Below are positions 1 through 6,603 of a stretch of 7,379 nt of DNA, piece by piece. Under the pieces are notes generated by a model that saw only the letters and a program-made list of their open reading frames with translations, was not told the origin of the DNA and searched no databases. Positions within the stretch are counted from its first letter, which is position 1; each line of letters opens with the position of its first letter. This stretch comes from Methylovulum sp. (GTDB lineage Bacteria > Pseudomonadota > Gammaproteobacteria > Methylococcales > Methylomonadaceae), in the NCBI GenBank assembly GCA_016919605.1, contig JACXTQ010000210.1:1-7379 (forward strand). The letters run 5' to 3'. The translations under genes were made by a program, and so were the position numbers.

Positions 1-533
1 CCGTCATCCATACCCCGGCAAACGGCCAAGAAGTGCGGGGCAGTTTTTCGGCTTATCCGATATGGCTATTTTCATTAAATTACTCGCTGCTGGACGACAA
101 TGAATATGCAGATTTGCAAGCCCTGCACGGTTTTATCTTACAGCGGCGCGGCAGCTTCGATTCGTTTTTGTATAGCCATCCAAACGCCCATAGCGTCAGC
201 GGCCAGACTGTCGGCACCGGCGACGGCTCGCGCACGGACTGGCCGTTGCTGCGGACATGGGGCGGCTTTACCGAGCCGGTCGAAAACCCTAACCTGATTG
301 ATGAAGTGACGCTGGACGGCGTGGTGGCCGATACGGGCAGTTATTCGGTCAGCACCGCAGGCCTGCTGTCATTCGATGCGCCGCCTTCGGACGGTACGGT
401 GATACGCTGGGGCGGCAGCTATTATTTCCGCTGCCGTTTCGAGGCCGACCTGACCGATTTCACCGAGTTTGCCACCCGCATTTATAGCCATGAGGATTTC
501 CAGTTTCGCGGCAGTCCGGTGAACAAATTATGA
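1..533 (+). CDS. Distal tail protein, DUF2460 family (GTA g12-like), 5' end outside window
   Basis: The reading frame is open to the left edge (first full codon at position 3) and encodes VIHTPANGQEVRGSF before the GTG at 33, matching the conserved N-terminal part of DUF2460 proteins. The GTG is therefore an internal valine and the true start lies upstream. The family is usually about 210 residues; roughly 176 are visible. Conserved features include the aromatic W-L-F-S-L-N-Y stretch, the F-I-L-Q-R-R-G-S-F-D-S-F-L-Y segment and the closing E-D-F-Q-F-R. In the Rhodobacter gene transfer agent the homologue g12 is the distal tail protein joining the tail tube to the tip. The stop overlaps the next start by four bases (ATGA), indicating translational coupling to the hub gene. 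Family assignment is from recognised motifs, not from a search. Confidence 0.85.
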   Translation, partial: VIHTPANGQEVRGSFSAYPIWLFSLNYSLLDDNEYADLQALHGFILQRRGSFDSFLYSHPNAHSVSGQTVGTGDGSRTDWPLLRTWGGFTEPVENPNLIDEVTLDGVVADTGSYSVSTAGLLSFDAPPSDGTVIRWGGSYYFRCRFEADLTDFTEFATRIYSHEDFQFRGSPVNKL

Positions 534-1378
534 AGCCGTCAACCTCTGAACTGGACGCGCTACTGGCTTCCAAGCAAGCGATCATCGCCTCAATTTTCAC
601 TATTTCCTTGCTGAACGGTGACGTGCTGACACTGACATCCGCACCGGACTTTGACGTGTATTGGAGGGGCAATGTCTATGGCCGCCAATATGTCATCGGG
701 CATGGCGACATTGCCAGTTCGGTGGGCGTGGAGGTCGATGAGATTGACGTGACGCTGTATGTGCGCCCTGACGACCGGATTTACGGCCTGACCTTACCGT
801 CTTTTACCCATAACCGGGGGTTTGATGGGGCGCGGATACTGATCGAGCGGGCGTTTATGTCGGTGCCGGGTTATCCGGTCGGGGTGGTGCATAGTTTTGA
901 GGGCGAAATAGCCGAGCCGGAGCCATCACGCACCCTGATCGCCATGAAAGCCAATTCTGATTTGATTAAGCTTAACCAGATGGTGCCGCGCAACACCATC
1001 ACTCCAGGCTGCTGCAACATCTTGTTTGACGCGATGTGCGGGGTTAACCGTGCGGCGTTTACCCATACGGGGACGGCACAAGCAGGCTCGACCCGCAACG
1101 GCATTGTCTCAGGACTATCGCAGGCTGATGGCTACTACACCCAAGGCACGGTCACGTTTACGGCGGGCAACAATGCGGGGGCCAAGCGCACGGTCAAGCG
1201 CCACGCTAGTGGCCTGTTGGTTCCGGCCTACCCGTTTTACTATCCGGTTGCTGTGGGTGATGCTTTTATTGCCGCTGCTGGTTGCGATCGCTTGCGGCCC
1301 ACTTGCCGGGATAAATTCGGCAACGAAGACAGTTTTCGGGGCTTTGAAAAAGTACCGACTCCGGTGACAAGCGCGTGA
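530..1378 (+). CDS. Tail hub protein, DUF2163 / phage BR0599 family (GTA g13-like)
   Basis: This 282-residue protein has the DUF2163 layout: an N-terminal beta-rich domain (about 20-150) with the conserved IEVDEIDVTL-type segment near 65-75, and a C-terminal BR0599 domain (about 155-280). The latter carries Cys161/Cys162, Cys170, Cys252 and Cys259, ending in the characteristic C-R-D-K-F-G-N...F-R-G-F stretch. In lambda gpL, the functional counterpart, a C-terminal four-cysteine set binds an iron-sulfur cluster; the same is inferred here. The protein should form part of the tail-tip hub between distal tail protein and central fibre. It starts inside the previous gene's stop and ends overlapping the peptidase start, so the three are probably translated as one coupled unit. 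No strong Shine-Dalgarno is visible. Length is normal for the family. Confidence 0.9.
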   Translation: MKPSTSELDALLASKQAIIASIFTISLLNGDVLTLTSAPDFDVYWRGNVYGRQYVIGHGDIASSVGVEVDEIDVTLYVRPDDRIYGLTLPSFTHNRGFDGARILIERAFMSVPGYPVGVVHSFEGEIAEPEPSRTLIAMKANSDLIKLNQMVPRNTITPGCCNILFDAMCGVNRAAFTHTGTAQAGSTRNGIVSGLSQADGYYTQGTVTFTAGNNAGAKRTVKRHASGLLVPAYPFYYPVAVGDAFIAAAGCDRLRPTCRDKFGNEDSFRGFEKVPTPVTSA

Positions 1379-1818
1379 TGGCCGAAGCACAACAACGCCA
1401 GCAAATTATCGATGAAGCCAAGACGTGGCTGGGTACGCCGTGGCACCATGCGGGCAAGGTCAAAGGCGCGGGTGTCGATTGTGGGCAAATTCTAATTGAA
1501 ATTTATGCTGCCTGTGGGCTAATTGATCGCCCGGAGGTGGATGATTATCCGCGTGACTGGGCCTTGCATCGTGACGGGGAGCGTTATTTGGCGGTGGTCG
1601 GGCGTTATTGTCGGCCAGTTGATGCGCCTGGCCCCGGTGATATTGTTGTTTATCGGCAAGGTCGCTCGTTTAGCCACGGCGGCATTGTTGTCGGCTGGCC
1701 GCTGATCATTCATGCACAGGTGGGCATGGGCGTGGTTTATGCCGAGGGCGACCAAGGCGACTTGGTCAAGCAGGGGCGTGAGCGGCGGTTTTATTCGTAT
1801 TTTGGGAGCAAGGCATGA
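1378..1818 (+). CDS. Tail tip cysteine peptidase, NlpC/P60 type (GTA g14-like)
   Basis: The protein has about 146 residues. A GTG at 1375 and an ATG at 1378 are both possible starts; I chose ATG because it forms a TGATG overlap with the hub stop, but GTG would add only one residue. It begins with an amphipathic helix followed by W-L-G-T-P-W-H-H, and then G-V-D-C-G-Q, the nucleophile region of NlpC/P60 enzymes. Counting from the GTG, the presumed triad is Cys36, His101 (in F-S-H-G-G) and His113 (in I-I-H-A), with the usual P-G-D-I-V-V between. The GTA homologue g14 is a tail-tip peptidase that probably opens host peptidoglycan during DNA entry; lambda gpK has the equivalent position. The common D-C-S-G is D-C-G-Q here, as in several phage members. 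The stop overlaps the next start by four bases. Confidence 0.9.
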   Translation: MAEAQQRQQIIDEAKTWLGTPWHHAGKVKGAGVDCGQILIEIYAACGLIDRPEVDDYPRDWALHRDGERYLAVVGRYCRPVDAPGPGDIVVYRQGRSFSHGGIVVGWPLIIHAQVGMGVVYAEGDQGDLVKQGRERRFYSYFGSKA

Positions 1819-3776
1819 GTATTTTTGGTGGCGGCGGTTCGGCGGCGCAGACAGAGACGCGCATCGGCAATTTGCAGGTGCAGCAGACCGGCTACAACGT
1901 CACCATCCAAGTGGTGATGGGGACTAACCGCGTAGCGCCGACGCTCTGCTATTACACGGATTTTGTGGCCACGCCCCACGCGTCTTCAGGCGGCGGCAAA
2001 GGGGCAAGCAGCAGTTCCGGCAAGACTTACACCTATAACGCCTCAATCATGCTGCTGGTGGCCGAGGGGGGTGACGGAATCAGTTTTGGTAAGCTTTGGG
2101 TGGACAAGCGCATCTACAACCATGTGTCGGATGCCAAATTTACGGCGTTTACGGGCGGTGGCACCCAGGGCAAATGGAGTTACATGGTCAGCAAACACCC
2201 TGATGATGCCATTAATTTTAAGGGTTTCGCTTATCTTGCCCAAGCCGATTATGAGCTGACCAATTCGGCCAGCATCGGCAACCACGGGGTTGAGGTGCTG
2301 GGCTTCTATCGGGATTCGGTGGACGCATCGGTCAGGGACTGTATGCGCGGCGTTTTGACTAACGGCCAATGGGGGCTGGGCTGGGATGATGGCCGTGTTG
2401 ATGCCTTTGAGCAGATGGACAGTTATTGCCGGGCGTATGGCATCGCTATCAGTCCGGCGCTGACTGAGCAAAAAGCGGCGGGCGAGATACTGGCGCAGTT
2501 TGCGCAAATAGCCAACAGCGGCATTGTCTGGAGCAACGGCCAATTAAAGTGCCTGCCGTATTCTGACACCGATTACGGCGATTATGTCGCCAGTGCCGCA
2601 ACCGGTATCCATTTGACCGATGCCGACTATATTATTGAGGGCGATGAGGAGCCGGTGAAAATCAGCCGGAAACTGAAGGCCGACTCGTTTAACCAGGTCA
2701 CAATTGAGTATGTGTCCCGCGCCCATAATTATGACGTTTATCCGGCAGTGGAGCCGGATCAGGGTGATATTGAGCAGTTTAAATTGCGCCCGATGTCCTC
2801 AGTAACCATGCACGAAATTTGCCTGGAAGCGGTCGCGCACACAGTCGCCAAGAGCATTTTGCAACGCTCACTTTATATAGGGCTAACTTACGAATTTAAC
2901 TTGTCATGGAATTATTGCTTGCTGGAGCCAATGGACGTGGTGCATATCACTGACACCACTTGCGGGCTGACCGACATCCCTGTGCGCATCATCAAGATAA
3001 AAGACCGTGCCGATGGCTTGCGCACTATCACGGCGGAGGAAATGCCGTGGGGTGTCGGGCATACCGAACCGCCCGTCTTTGCGGACACCTTGGGCTATGT
3101 GCCGATCACCAATGTCGCGGTAGGCCCGGTTAACACGCCCGTCATCTTTGTCGCCCCGGGTGCGCTGGCCAGTGGCGGCTATGAGGTCTGGGTGGCGTTG
3201 TCAAACCCTGACAGCAACTATGGCGGCTGCATTGTCCACACCAGTTTTGATGACGAAACCTATACCCGCCGTAGCACGTTTTACGGCAATTCGGTGCATG
3301 GCGTATTGACCGCCGATCTGGTGGCTGGCAGTGACCCCGATACGGATACGGGGCATCATTTGGCGGTTGACCTTTCAGTCAGCGGCGGTGTGCTGTCTTC
3401 AATGGCGGCAGATGACACGCAATTATGTTTAGCAGGCGATGAGCTGGTGGCCTTCCGGTTTGCCACGCTGACCGGAGCCAACCGCTATGATTTATTTTCG
3501 CCAGTTTCACCCGCTACCGTGCCATTTTTGCGGCGCGGATTATATGGTTCAACGCAGGGTGCAACTACCGGGGCGCGGTTTGCAGTCTGCGACAATCATT
3601 TATATAGGCAGCCCATAAACGCTGACGATGTCGCCAAGACCATTTATTTTAAGTTCCAGTCGTTTAACGTCTTCAACGATGGTCTGGAGGATTTGTCGTC
3701 CGTCACCGCTTACCACATCACCCTCACCGAGCCGCTAAGCGCAGGCACGGTATTTGACCAATGGGCCGCTGAATAA
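1815..3776 (+). CDS. Central tail-tip protein (Phage-tail_3 type, short relative of GTA g15 / lambda J)
   Basis: This 653-residue protein opens with a Gly/Ser/Ala-rich start, followed by a low-complexity S-S-G-G-G-K-G-A-S-S-S-S linker (about 57-68) and then Y-T-Y-N-A-S-I-M-L-L-V-A-E-G. That order is typical of the baseplate-hub proteins of GTA-like tails. The middle (about 200-420) corresponds to the Phage-tail_3 region, including the hub-type V-T-I-E-Y segment. The C-terminal third (about 440-653) is beta-rich, with G-G-Y-E-V-W-V-A-L-S and G-G-C-I-V-H-T-S. It should form the central spike or hub that carries the fibre and contacts the cell envelope. RcGTA g15 is about 1,300 residues, so this is a compact version. 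The ATG is preceded by GGGAGCAAGG, the best ribosome binding site in the operon, and overlaps the peptidase stop. TAATG links it to the fibre gene. Confidence 0.85.
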   Translation: MSIFGGGGSAAQTETRIGNLQVQQTGYNVTIQVVMGTNRVAPTLCYYTDFVATPHASSGGGKGASSSSGKTYTYNASIMLLVAEGGDGISFGKLWVDKRIYNHVSDAKFTAFTGGGTQGKWSYMVSKHPDDAINFKGFAYLAQADYELTNSASIGNHGVEVLGFYRDSVDASVRDCMRGVLTNGQWGLGWDDGRVDAFEQMDSYCRAYGIAISPALTEQKAAGEILAQFAQIANSGIVWSNGQLKCLPYSDTDYGDYVASAATGIHLTDADYIIEGDEEPVKISRKLKADSFNQVTIEYVSRAHNYDVYPAVEPDQGDIEQFKLRPMSSVTMHEICLEAVAHTVAKSILQRSLYIGLTYEFNLSWNYCLLEPMDVVHITDTTCGLTDIPVRIIKIKDRADGLRTITAEEMPWGVGHTEPPVFADTLGYVPITNVAVGPVNTPVIFVAPGALASGGYEVWVALSNPDSNYGGCIVHTSFDDETYTRRSTFYGNSVHGVLTADLVAGSDPDTDTGHHLAVDLSVSGGVLSSMAADDTQLCLAGDELVAFRFATLTGANRYDLFSPVSPATVPFLRRGLYGSTQGATTGARFAVCDNHLYRQPINADDVAKTIYFKFQSFNVFNDGLEDLSSVTAYHITLTEPLSAGTVFDQWAAE

Positions 3777-5557
3777 TGAGTATCCAAGATGATATTGATG
3801 CGATTGACCCTACCAAGCCGATTAATCCGCCGTTAGTAAAAACCGACCCTAAGCCTACGTCAAAATCGGTGCGGGATAATTTCCTGGCCGTCAAAAACGG
3901 GATGCAGGGGCTGCTGGATGCGCTGGGCTTGGTATCGGCACCCAGTGTGTCCTCTATGATGCTGACCGGAATTAGCTTTACAAGCTCAGCCCTTATTGTG
4001 GCGACTGATAATGCGCTGGTCGCGCTTGGTAGATTGCAGGCACAAATATCGCTACGCGCAACGATTGATAGCCCCACGTTTACAGGAATTCCGCAGGCTC
4101 CAACAGCGGCATCCGGCACTAACAATACGCAGCTATCAACCACGGCTTTTGTTCACCAGGCAATAGCCGACATTATCGCCAGCTCACCGGCAGCCCTGGA
4201 CACGCTGAATGAATTGGCTGCGGCACTGGGCAACGACCCGAATTTTGCAACTACAATCACTAACGCGCTTGCCCTTAAAGCACCATTGGCAAGCCCATCA
4301 TTGACCGGAACGCCGACCGCACCGACCGCTTCTGTCGGCACTAACTCGACTCAGATTGCCAGCACGGCTTTTGTGTTGACTATGCTGGCGACTCTGGGTA
4401 CAGCCGCTTCTAAAAATGTTGGTGCCGCGTCAACGGATGTTGCAGCGGGCGACAGGGGTATGCCAACGGGCGGCACGGGTGGACAGGTTCTTAGTAAAGT
4501 AGACGGCACAAATTATAACGTCACTTGGACAACCCCTTCTGGAGGTGGCGGCGGCTTAACTAATTGGACTGAAGCATTAAATACGTCTTCGCCTAACGCC
4601 ACGGTAAATGTCATATCATTTAGTGCAAGTTCGGGATCAGCTAACGTCGATATTGTGTTAGTACCCAAGGGCACTGGAGGATTCTCTTTAAGCATACCAG
4701 ACGGAACGGCTACTGGAGGCAACAAGCGGGGATCACGTTCTATAGATTTACAAATTTATAGAACCGCTAATAGTCAGGTATGCAGTAGTGCGGATGGGGG
4801 AATACTGGGAGGTAAAGGCAATAGTAATGGAGGCGGTACTGCTTGTGTAATAGTATCGGGTGAGGGAAACACTATATACGTTGGAACCTACGATTCGTTC
4901 ATAGGAGGTGGCAGTCAAAATTCCATGTTTGCTGCTCAAGGGGCAATAGTCGGTGGCGCCCTGAATTCAGCCTCTGGGCAATATGCGTTTATTGGCGCGG
5001 GTAGAAGCAATTCTGCGAATGGAGCTGACGCATTCATAGGGGGAGGTGAATATAACACTGTTTCTGCCAGTCTTGGTTGCATTGTGGGAGGGGTTGGAGC
5101 AAAAACAAATATAATAGGCCAACAGGCCTTTTCAGGGGGCGCGTATTTAATAAGTGTCGGTGATTCACAGTCCAGTTTATTAGTTTTGAAGGCCCTGACT
5201 ACAAACGCCACAGCGACCGCACTAACTACTGACTTTTCGGGAGCTGGTCCAGCAAATCAAATAATTTTACAGAATCAACAAGCCGTAACGTTTACCGGAA
5301 CGGTTACGGCCAAACAAAAAAATTCTACCAATTGCGCAAGCTGGAAAGTTGAAGGCCATGTGGTAAGGGGAGCTAACGCGGCCAGCACCGTTCTTAGGTA
5401 TCAATTGGTGACTAACCTTTTCAATTCGAGTACATGGAGCATTTCTATTGTCGTGGATACGACAAACGGCGGGGCAAAAATAACGTTTACCGGAGCCGCC
5501 GCTACGAATATAGCCATTGTCGCTAATATTTATACATCAGAAGCTATTTATGTTTAA
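3776..5557 (+). CDS. Tail fibre / receptor-binding protein, modular and repeat-containing
   Basis: This 593-residue protein starts at an ATG sharing one base with the previous stop (TAATG). Its parts are: an N-terminal region (1-98) with the K-S-V-R-D-N-F segment seen at the base of many fibres; two 28-residue repeats (99-126, 173-200) of the S-P-T-F-T-G-x-P-x-A-P-T type separated by S-S-P-A-A-L-D-T-L-N-E-L-A-A-A-L-G-N-D-P, a hallmark of phage fibres; a G-G-T-G-G-Q-V-L-S-K-V-D-G-T-N-Y-N-V-T-W junction (about 232-251) and Gly-rich hinge; a glycine-rich 15-residue-period region (about 341-460); and a beta-rich C-terminal domain (about 465-593). The C-terminal part probably binds the receptor. 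The 3' half is markedly more AT-rich than the tail genes upstream (22-23 G/C per 60 at 4561-4620 and 5221-5280, against 41 at 3121-3180), suggesting an exchanged module. The receptor is unknown. Confidence 0.88.
   Translation: MSIQDDIDAIDPTKPINPPLVKTDPKPTSKSVRDNFLAVKNGMQGLLDALGLVSAPSVSSMMLTGISFTSSALIVATDNALVALGRLQAQISLRATIDSPTFTGIPQAPTAASGTNNTQLSTTAFVHQAIADIIASSPAALDTLNELAAALGNDPNFATTITNALALKAPLASPSLTGTPTAPTASVGTNSTQIASTAFVLTMLATLGTAASKNVGAASTDVAAGDRGMPTGGTGGQVLSKVDGTNYNVTWTTPSGGGGGLTNWTEALNTSSPNATVNVISFSASSGSANVDIVLVPKGTGGFSLSIPDGTATGGNKRGSRSIDLQIYRTANSQVCSSADGGILGGKGNSNGGGTACVIVSGEGNTIYVGTYDSFIGGGSQNSMFAAQGAIVGGALNSASGQYAFIGAGRSNSANGADAFIGGGEYNTVSASLGCIVGGVGAKTNIIGQQAFSGGAYLISVGDSQSSLLVLKALTTNATATALTTDFSGAGPANQIILQNQQAVTFTGTVTAKQKNSTNCASWKVEGHVVRGANAASTVLRYQLVTNLFNSSTWSISIVVDTTNGGAKITFTGAAATNIAIVANIYTSEAIYV
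4070..4375 (+). repeat. Two copies of a 28-codon tail-fibre repeat
   Basis: Codons at 4070-4153 and 4292-4375 encode related 28-residue units, beginning S-P-T-F-T-G-I-P and S-P-S-L-T-G-T-P and both ending T-A-F-V. Identity is clear at protein level and looser at DNA level. Such units recur in tail fibres of many siphophages and myophages and probably form trimeric shaft segments. Repeats of this type are known points of recombination between fibres. Confidence 0.85.
4802..5125 (+). repeat. Glycine-rich beta-roll-like repeat region with 15-residue period
   Basis: Within the fibre gene the motif I-x-G-G-x-x-N-x-x-x-G-x-x-A-x recurs. The unit-leading isoleucines fall at residues 376, 391, 406, 421 and 436, an exact 15-residue (45-base) spacing over five units; two looser units (343, 359) precede them. 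The pattern resembles left-handed beta-roll repeats of YadA-head type, which fold as trimers. The trimeric beta-roll fold is inferred from periodicity only. Confidence 0.75.
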
Positions 5558-5638
5558 TGTAAATTTTGCAGATATTTATCGTGTTTTTCAACAATGGAAG
5601 AACTGTTAAAAGCGGGCTATGAAGTGATAGATAATTAA
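5550..5638 (+). other. Possible very small gene(s) between fibre and methyltransferase, perhaps frameshifted
   Basis: Two tiny reading frames follow the fibre gene. One starts at ATG 5550, overlapping the fibre end, and reads MFNVNFADIYRVFQQWKNC before TAA at 5607-5609. The other starts at ATG 5594 in another frame and reads MEELLKAGYEVIDN before TAA at 5636-5638. Joined by a frame change near 5592 they would give a single acidic peptide of about 29 residues with a plausible helical composition. An AGAAG sequence precedes the first ATG; the second has no clear ribosome binding site. I do not recognise a family. It could equally be noncoding 3' sequence of the tail operon. The rest of 5558-5739 holds only the terminator described next and no convincing promoter. 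Confidence 0.25.
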
Positions 5639-5651
5639 CGGTCAGGTTTGA

Positions 5652-5685
5652 AAGTGCACAGGGCTTATAAGCCTTGCGCTTTTTT
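5652..5685 (+). terminator. Probable Rho-independent terminator of the tail operon
   Basis: AAGTGCA at 5652-5658 can pair with TGCGCTT at 5675-5681 (one G-T pair). Above a small irregularity, GGCT at 5662-5665 pairs with AGCC at 5670-5673, closing a four-base loop. The stem is followed directly by further T residues to 5685. Position, 95 bases after the fibre stop, is what is expected for the end of the late tail transcript. The stem is imperfect, so the call is moderate. Confidence 0.5.
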
Positions 5686-5739
5686 AAAAAGCCCCAATCT
5701 CTTCATAGACTTTTAATATTTCATCCAAACTTATCTGTA

Positions 5740-6525
5740 ATGAAAGACAATAACAAAATAACGCCTATTCTGCGTTGGATGGGCGGAAAAAGTAAACTGG
5801 CGGCCACTATTATTGGGAAATTTCCCCCGCATGTTTGTTATCTTGAGCCGTTTTGTGGTGGTGCCGCAATCTTCTTAAGGAAGCCCCGTTCAAAGGCGGA
5901 GGTGATCAATGACTGTAATGGCGAGTTGATCAATCTGTACCGCTGCATTCAATTTCACCCCAATGAGTTGGGTAGACAAGCAAGCGGTATGCAGCATAGC
6001 CGCTGGCTTTTTGATAGGCTCAAGTCTCAAAACCCAAGTGATTTAACTGACATCCAAAGAGCCGCAAGGTTTTATGCGATTAACCGTATGGCATTCGGCG
6101 GACGGATGGCGCACCCTTCATTTGGCTACACAAGATCAACGGCGGCGAGTTTGTCGGCCACCCGATTTCAACGCGATATTGAATTGCTGACAGCTAGGCT
6201 GGACAAGGTTTATATCGAGAATTTGGACTGGGCGGACTGCATAACGCGTTACGACAGCAATGACACTTTAGTTTATTGTGATCCGCCGTATTGGAAAACA
6301 GCAGGCTATGGCCTCGATTTTGGTATTGAACACTATGCCAAGATGGCGCAATTGGCCAAGAGCATGAAGGGGAAAATGCTGGTTTCAGTAAACGACCACC
6401 CGAAAATGCGGGAAATTTTTGACGGCTTGGAGATTGAAAAACTTGTTATTAAATATTCGTGTGGGAATATCAAAAAAGGTGGTGTCAGGAAGGAATCTGA
6501 AGAACTGCTGATTAGGAATTTTTAG
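5740..6525 (+). CDS. DNA adenine-N6 methyltransferase, Dam / D12 class
   Basis: From ATG 5740 the protein has 261 residues. It contains R-W-M-G-G-K-S-K-L (12-20) and Y-L-E-P-F-C-G-G-A-A (34-43), the S-adenosylmethionine-binding region; I-N-D (56-58); the catalytic D-P-P-Y (181-184); V-S-V-N-D-H (215-220); and the closing E-E-L-L-I-R-N-F. This order is that of alpha-class (D12) adenine methyltransferases. In-frame codons reach back to a TTG at 5674, but these overlie the terminator stem and are not conserved-looking. No clear ribosome binding site or promoter is visible. The recognition site cannot be read from the sequence; GATC is only one possibility. No restriction gene is adjacent, so this is an orphan enzyme, probably protecting phage DNA from restriction or altering regulation. 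Its place beside the right end parallels mom in Mu. Confidence 0.9.
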   Translation: MKDNNKITPILRWMGGKSKLAATIIGKFPPHVCYLEPFCGGAAIFLRKPRSKAEVINDCNGELINLYRCIQFHPNELGRQASGMQHSRWLFDRLKSQNPSDLTDIQRAARFYAINRMAFGGRMAHPSFGYTRSTAASLSATRFQRDIELLTARLDKVYIENLDWADCITRYDSNDTLVYCDPPYWKTAGYGLDFGIEHYAKMAQLAKSMKGKMLVSVNDHPKMREIFDGLEIEKLVIKYSCGNIKKGGVRKESEELLIRNF

Positions 6526-6538
6526 ACTGTTTTTGACT

Positions 6539-6580
6539 GATATTTGGCGTGTTTTTTGGAAAAAAAACACGCCAAATATC
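6539..6580. repeat. Perfect 19-bp inverted repeat with 4-base loop at the phage end
   Basis: GATATTTGGCGTGTTTTTT at 6539-6557 is the exact reverse complement of 6562-6580, separated by GGAA. It starts 13 bases after the methyltransferase stop. It could act as a bidirectional transcription barrier, but the T-run lies inside the stem and no T-tract follows on the + strand, so it is not a standard terminator. Each arm contains one copy of the 18-bp end motif, so it more likely represents two protein-binding sites in opposite orientation. Confidence 0.9.
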
Positions 6581-6603
6581 TCACTAAAAACACGCCAAAT
6601 ATC
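6563..6603 (-). repeat. Tandem 18-bp end motifs (two direct copies, 5-base spacer)
   Basis: On the - strand GATATTTGGCGTGTTTTT occurs at 6603-6586 and again, identical, at 6580-6563, separated by AGTGA (23-base period). With the opposite-strand copy at 6539-6556 this makes three perfect copies in 65 bases, none of them inside a gene with an assigned function and all next to the point where host homology ends. Clustered short sites of this kind bind transposase at Mu-like phage ends or integrase at phage attachment arms. Confidence 0.85.

Noticed and set aside
33..533. GTG at 33 as the start of the distal tail protein
   Set aside because: The same frame is open to the left edge and its upstream residues fit the conserved family pattern, so the gene begins outside the window.
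2043..2543. 166-codon - strand reading frame opposite the central tail protein
   Set aside because: It is wholly inside a well-supported coding gene on the other strand and shows no family motif; long antisense frames are expected at this base composition.
3724..5211. Several - strand reading frames opposite the tail fibre gene
   Set aside because: They mirror the fibre's repeats and Gly/Thr-rich codons and have no independent support.
1..5557. A host-domesticated gene transfer agent
   Set aside because: The tail module is GTA-like, but the adjacent methyltransferase, end repeats and disrupted host gene point to an ordinary prophage.
5678..5692. Palindrome GCTTTTTTAAAAAGC as an operator
   Set aside because: It is largely an A/T-run symmetry overlapping the terminator tail, with no second copy or promoter elements nearby.
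5674..5739. 22-residue N-terminal extension of the methyltransferase from TTG 5674
   Set aside because: It begins inside a probable terminator stem and the extra residues resemble nothing in the family; ATG 5740 sits just before the conserved region.
6539..6580. Standard Rho-independent terminator for the methyltransferase
   Set aside because: The T-run is inside the stem and no T-tract follows the right arm on the + strand.
6539..6603. Short CRISPR-like array
   Set aside because: Only three 18-bp copies, one inverted, with spacers of 4-6 bases; this does not fit a CRISPR array and suits protein-binding sites.
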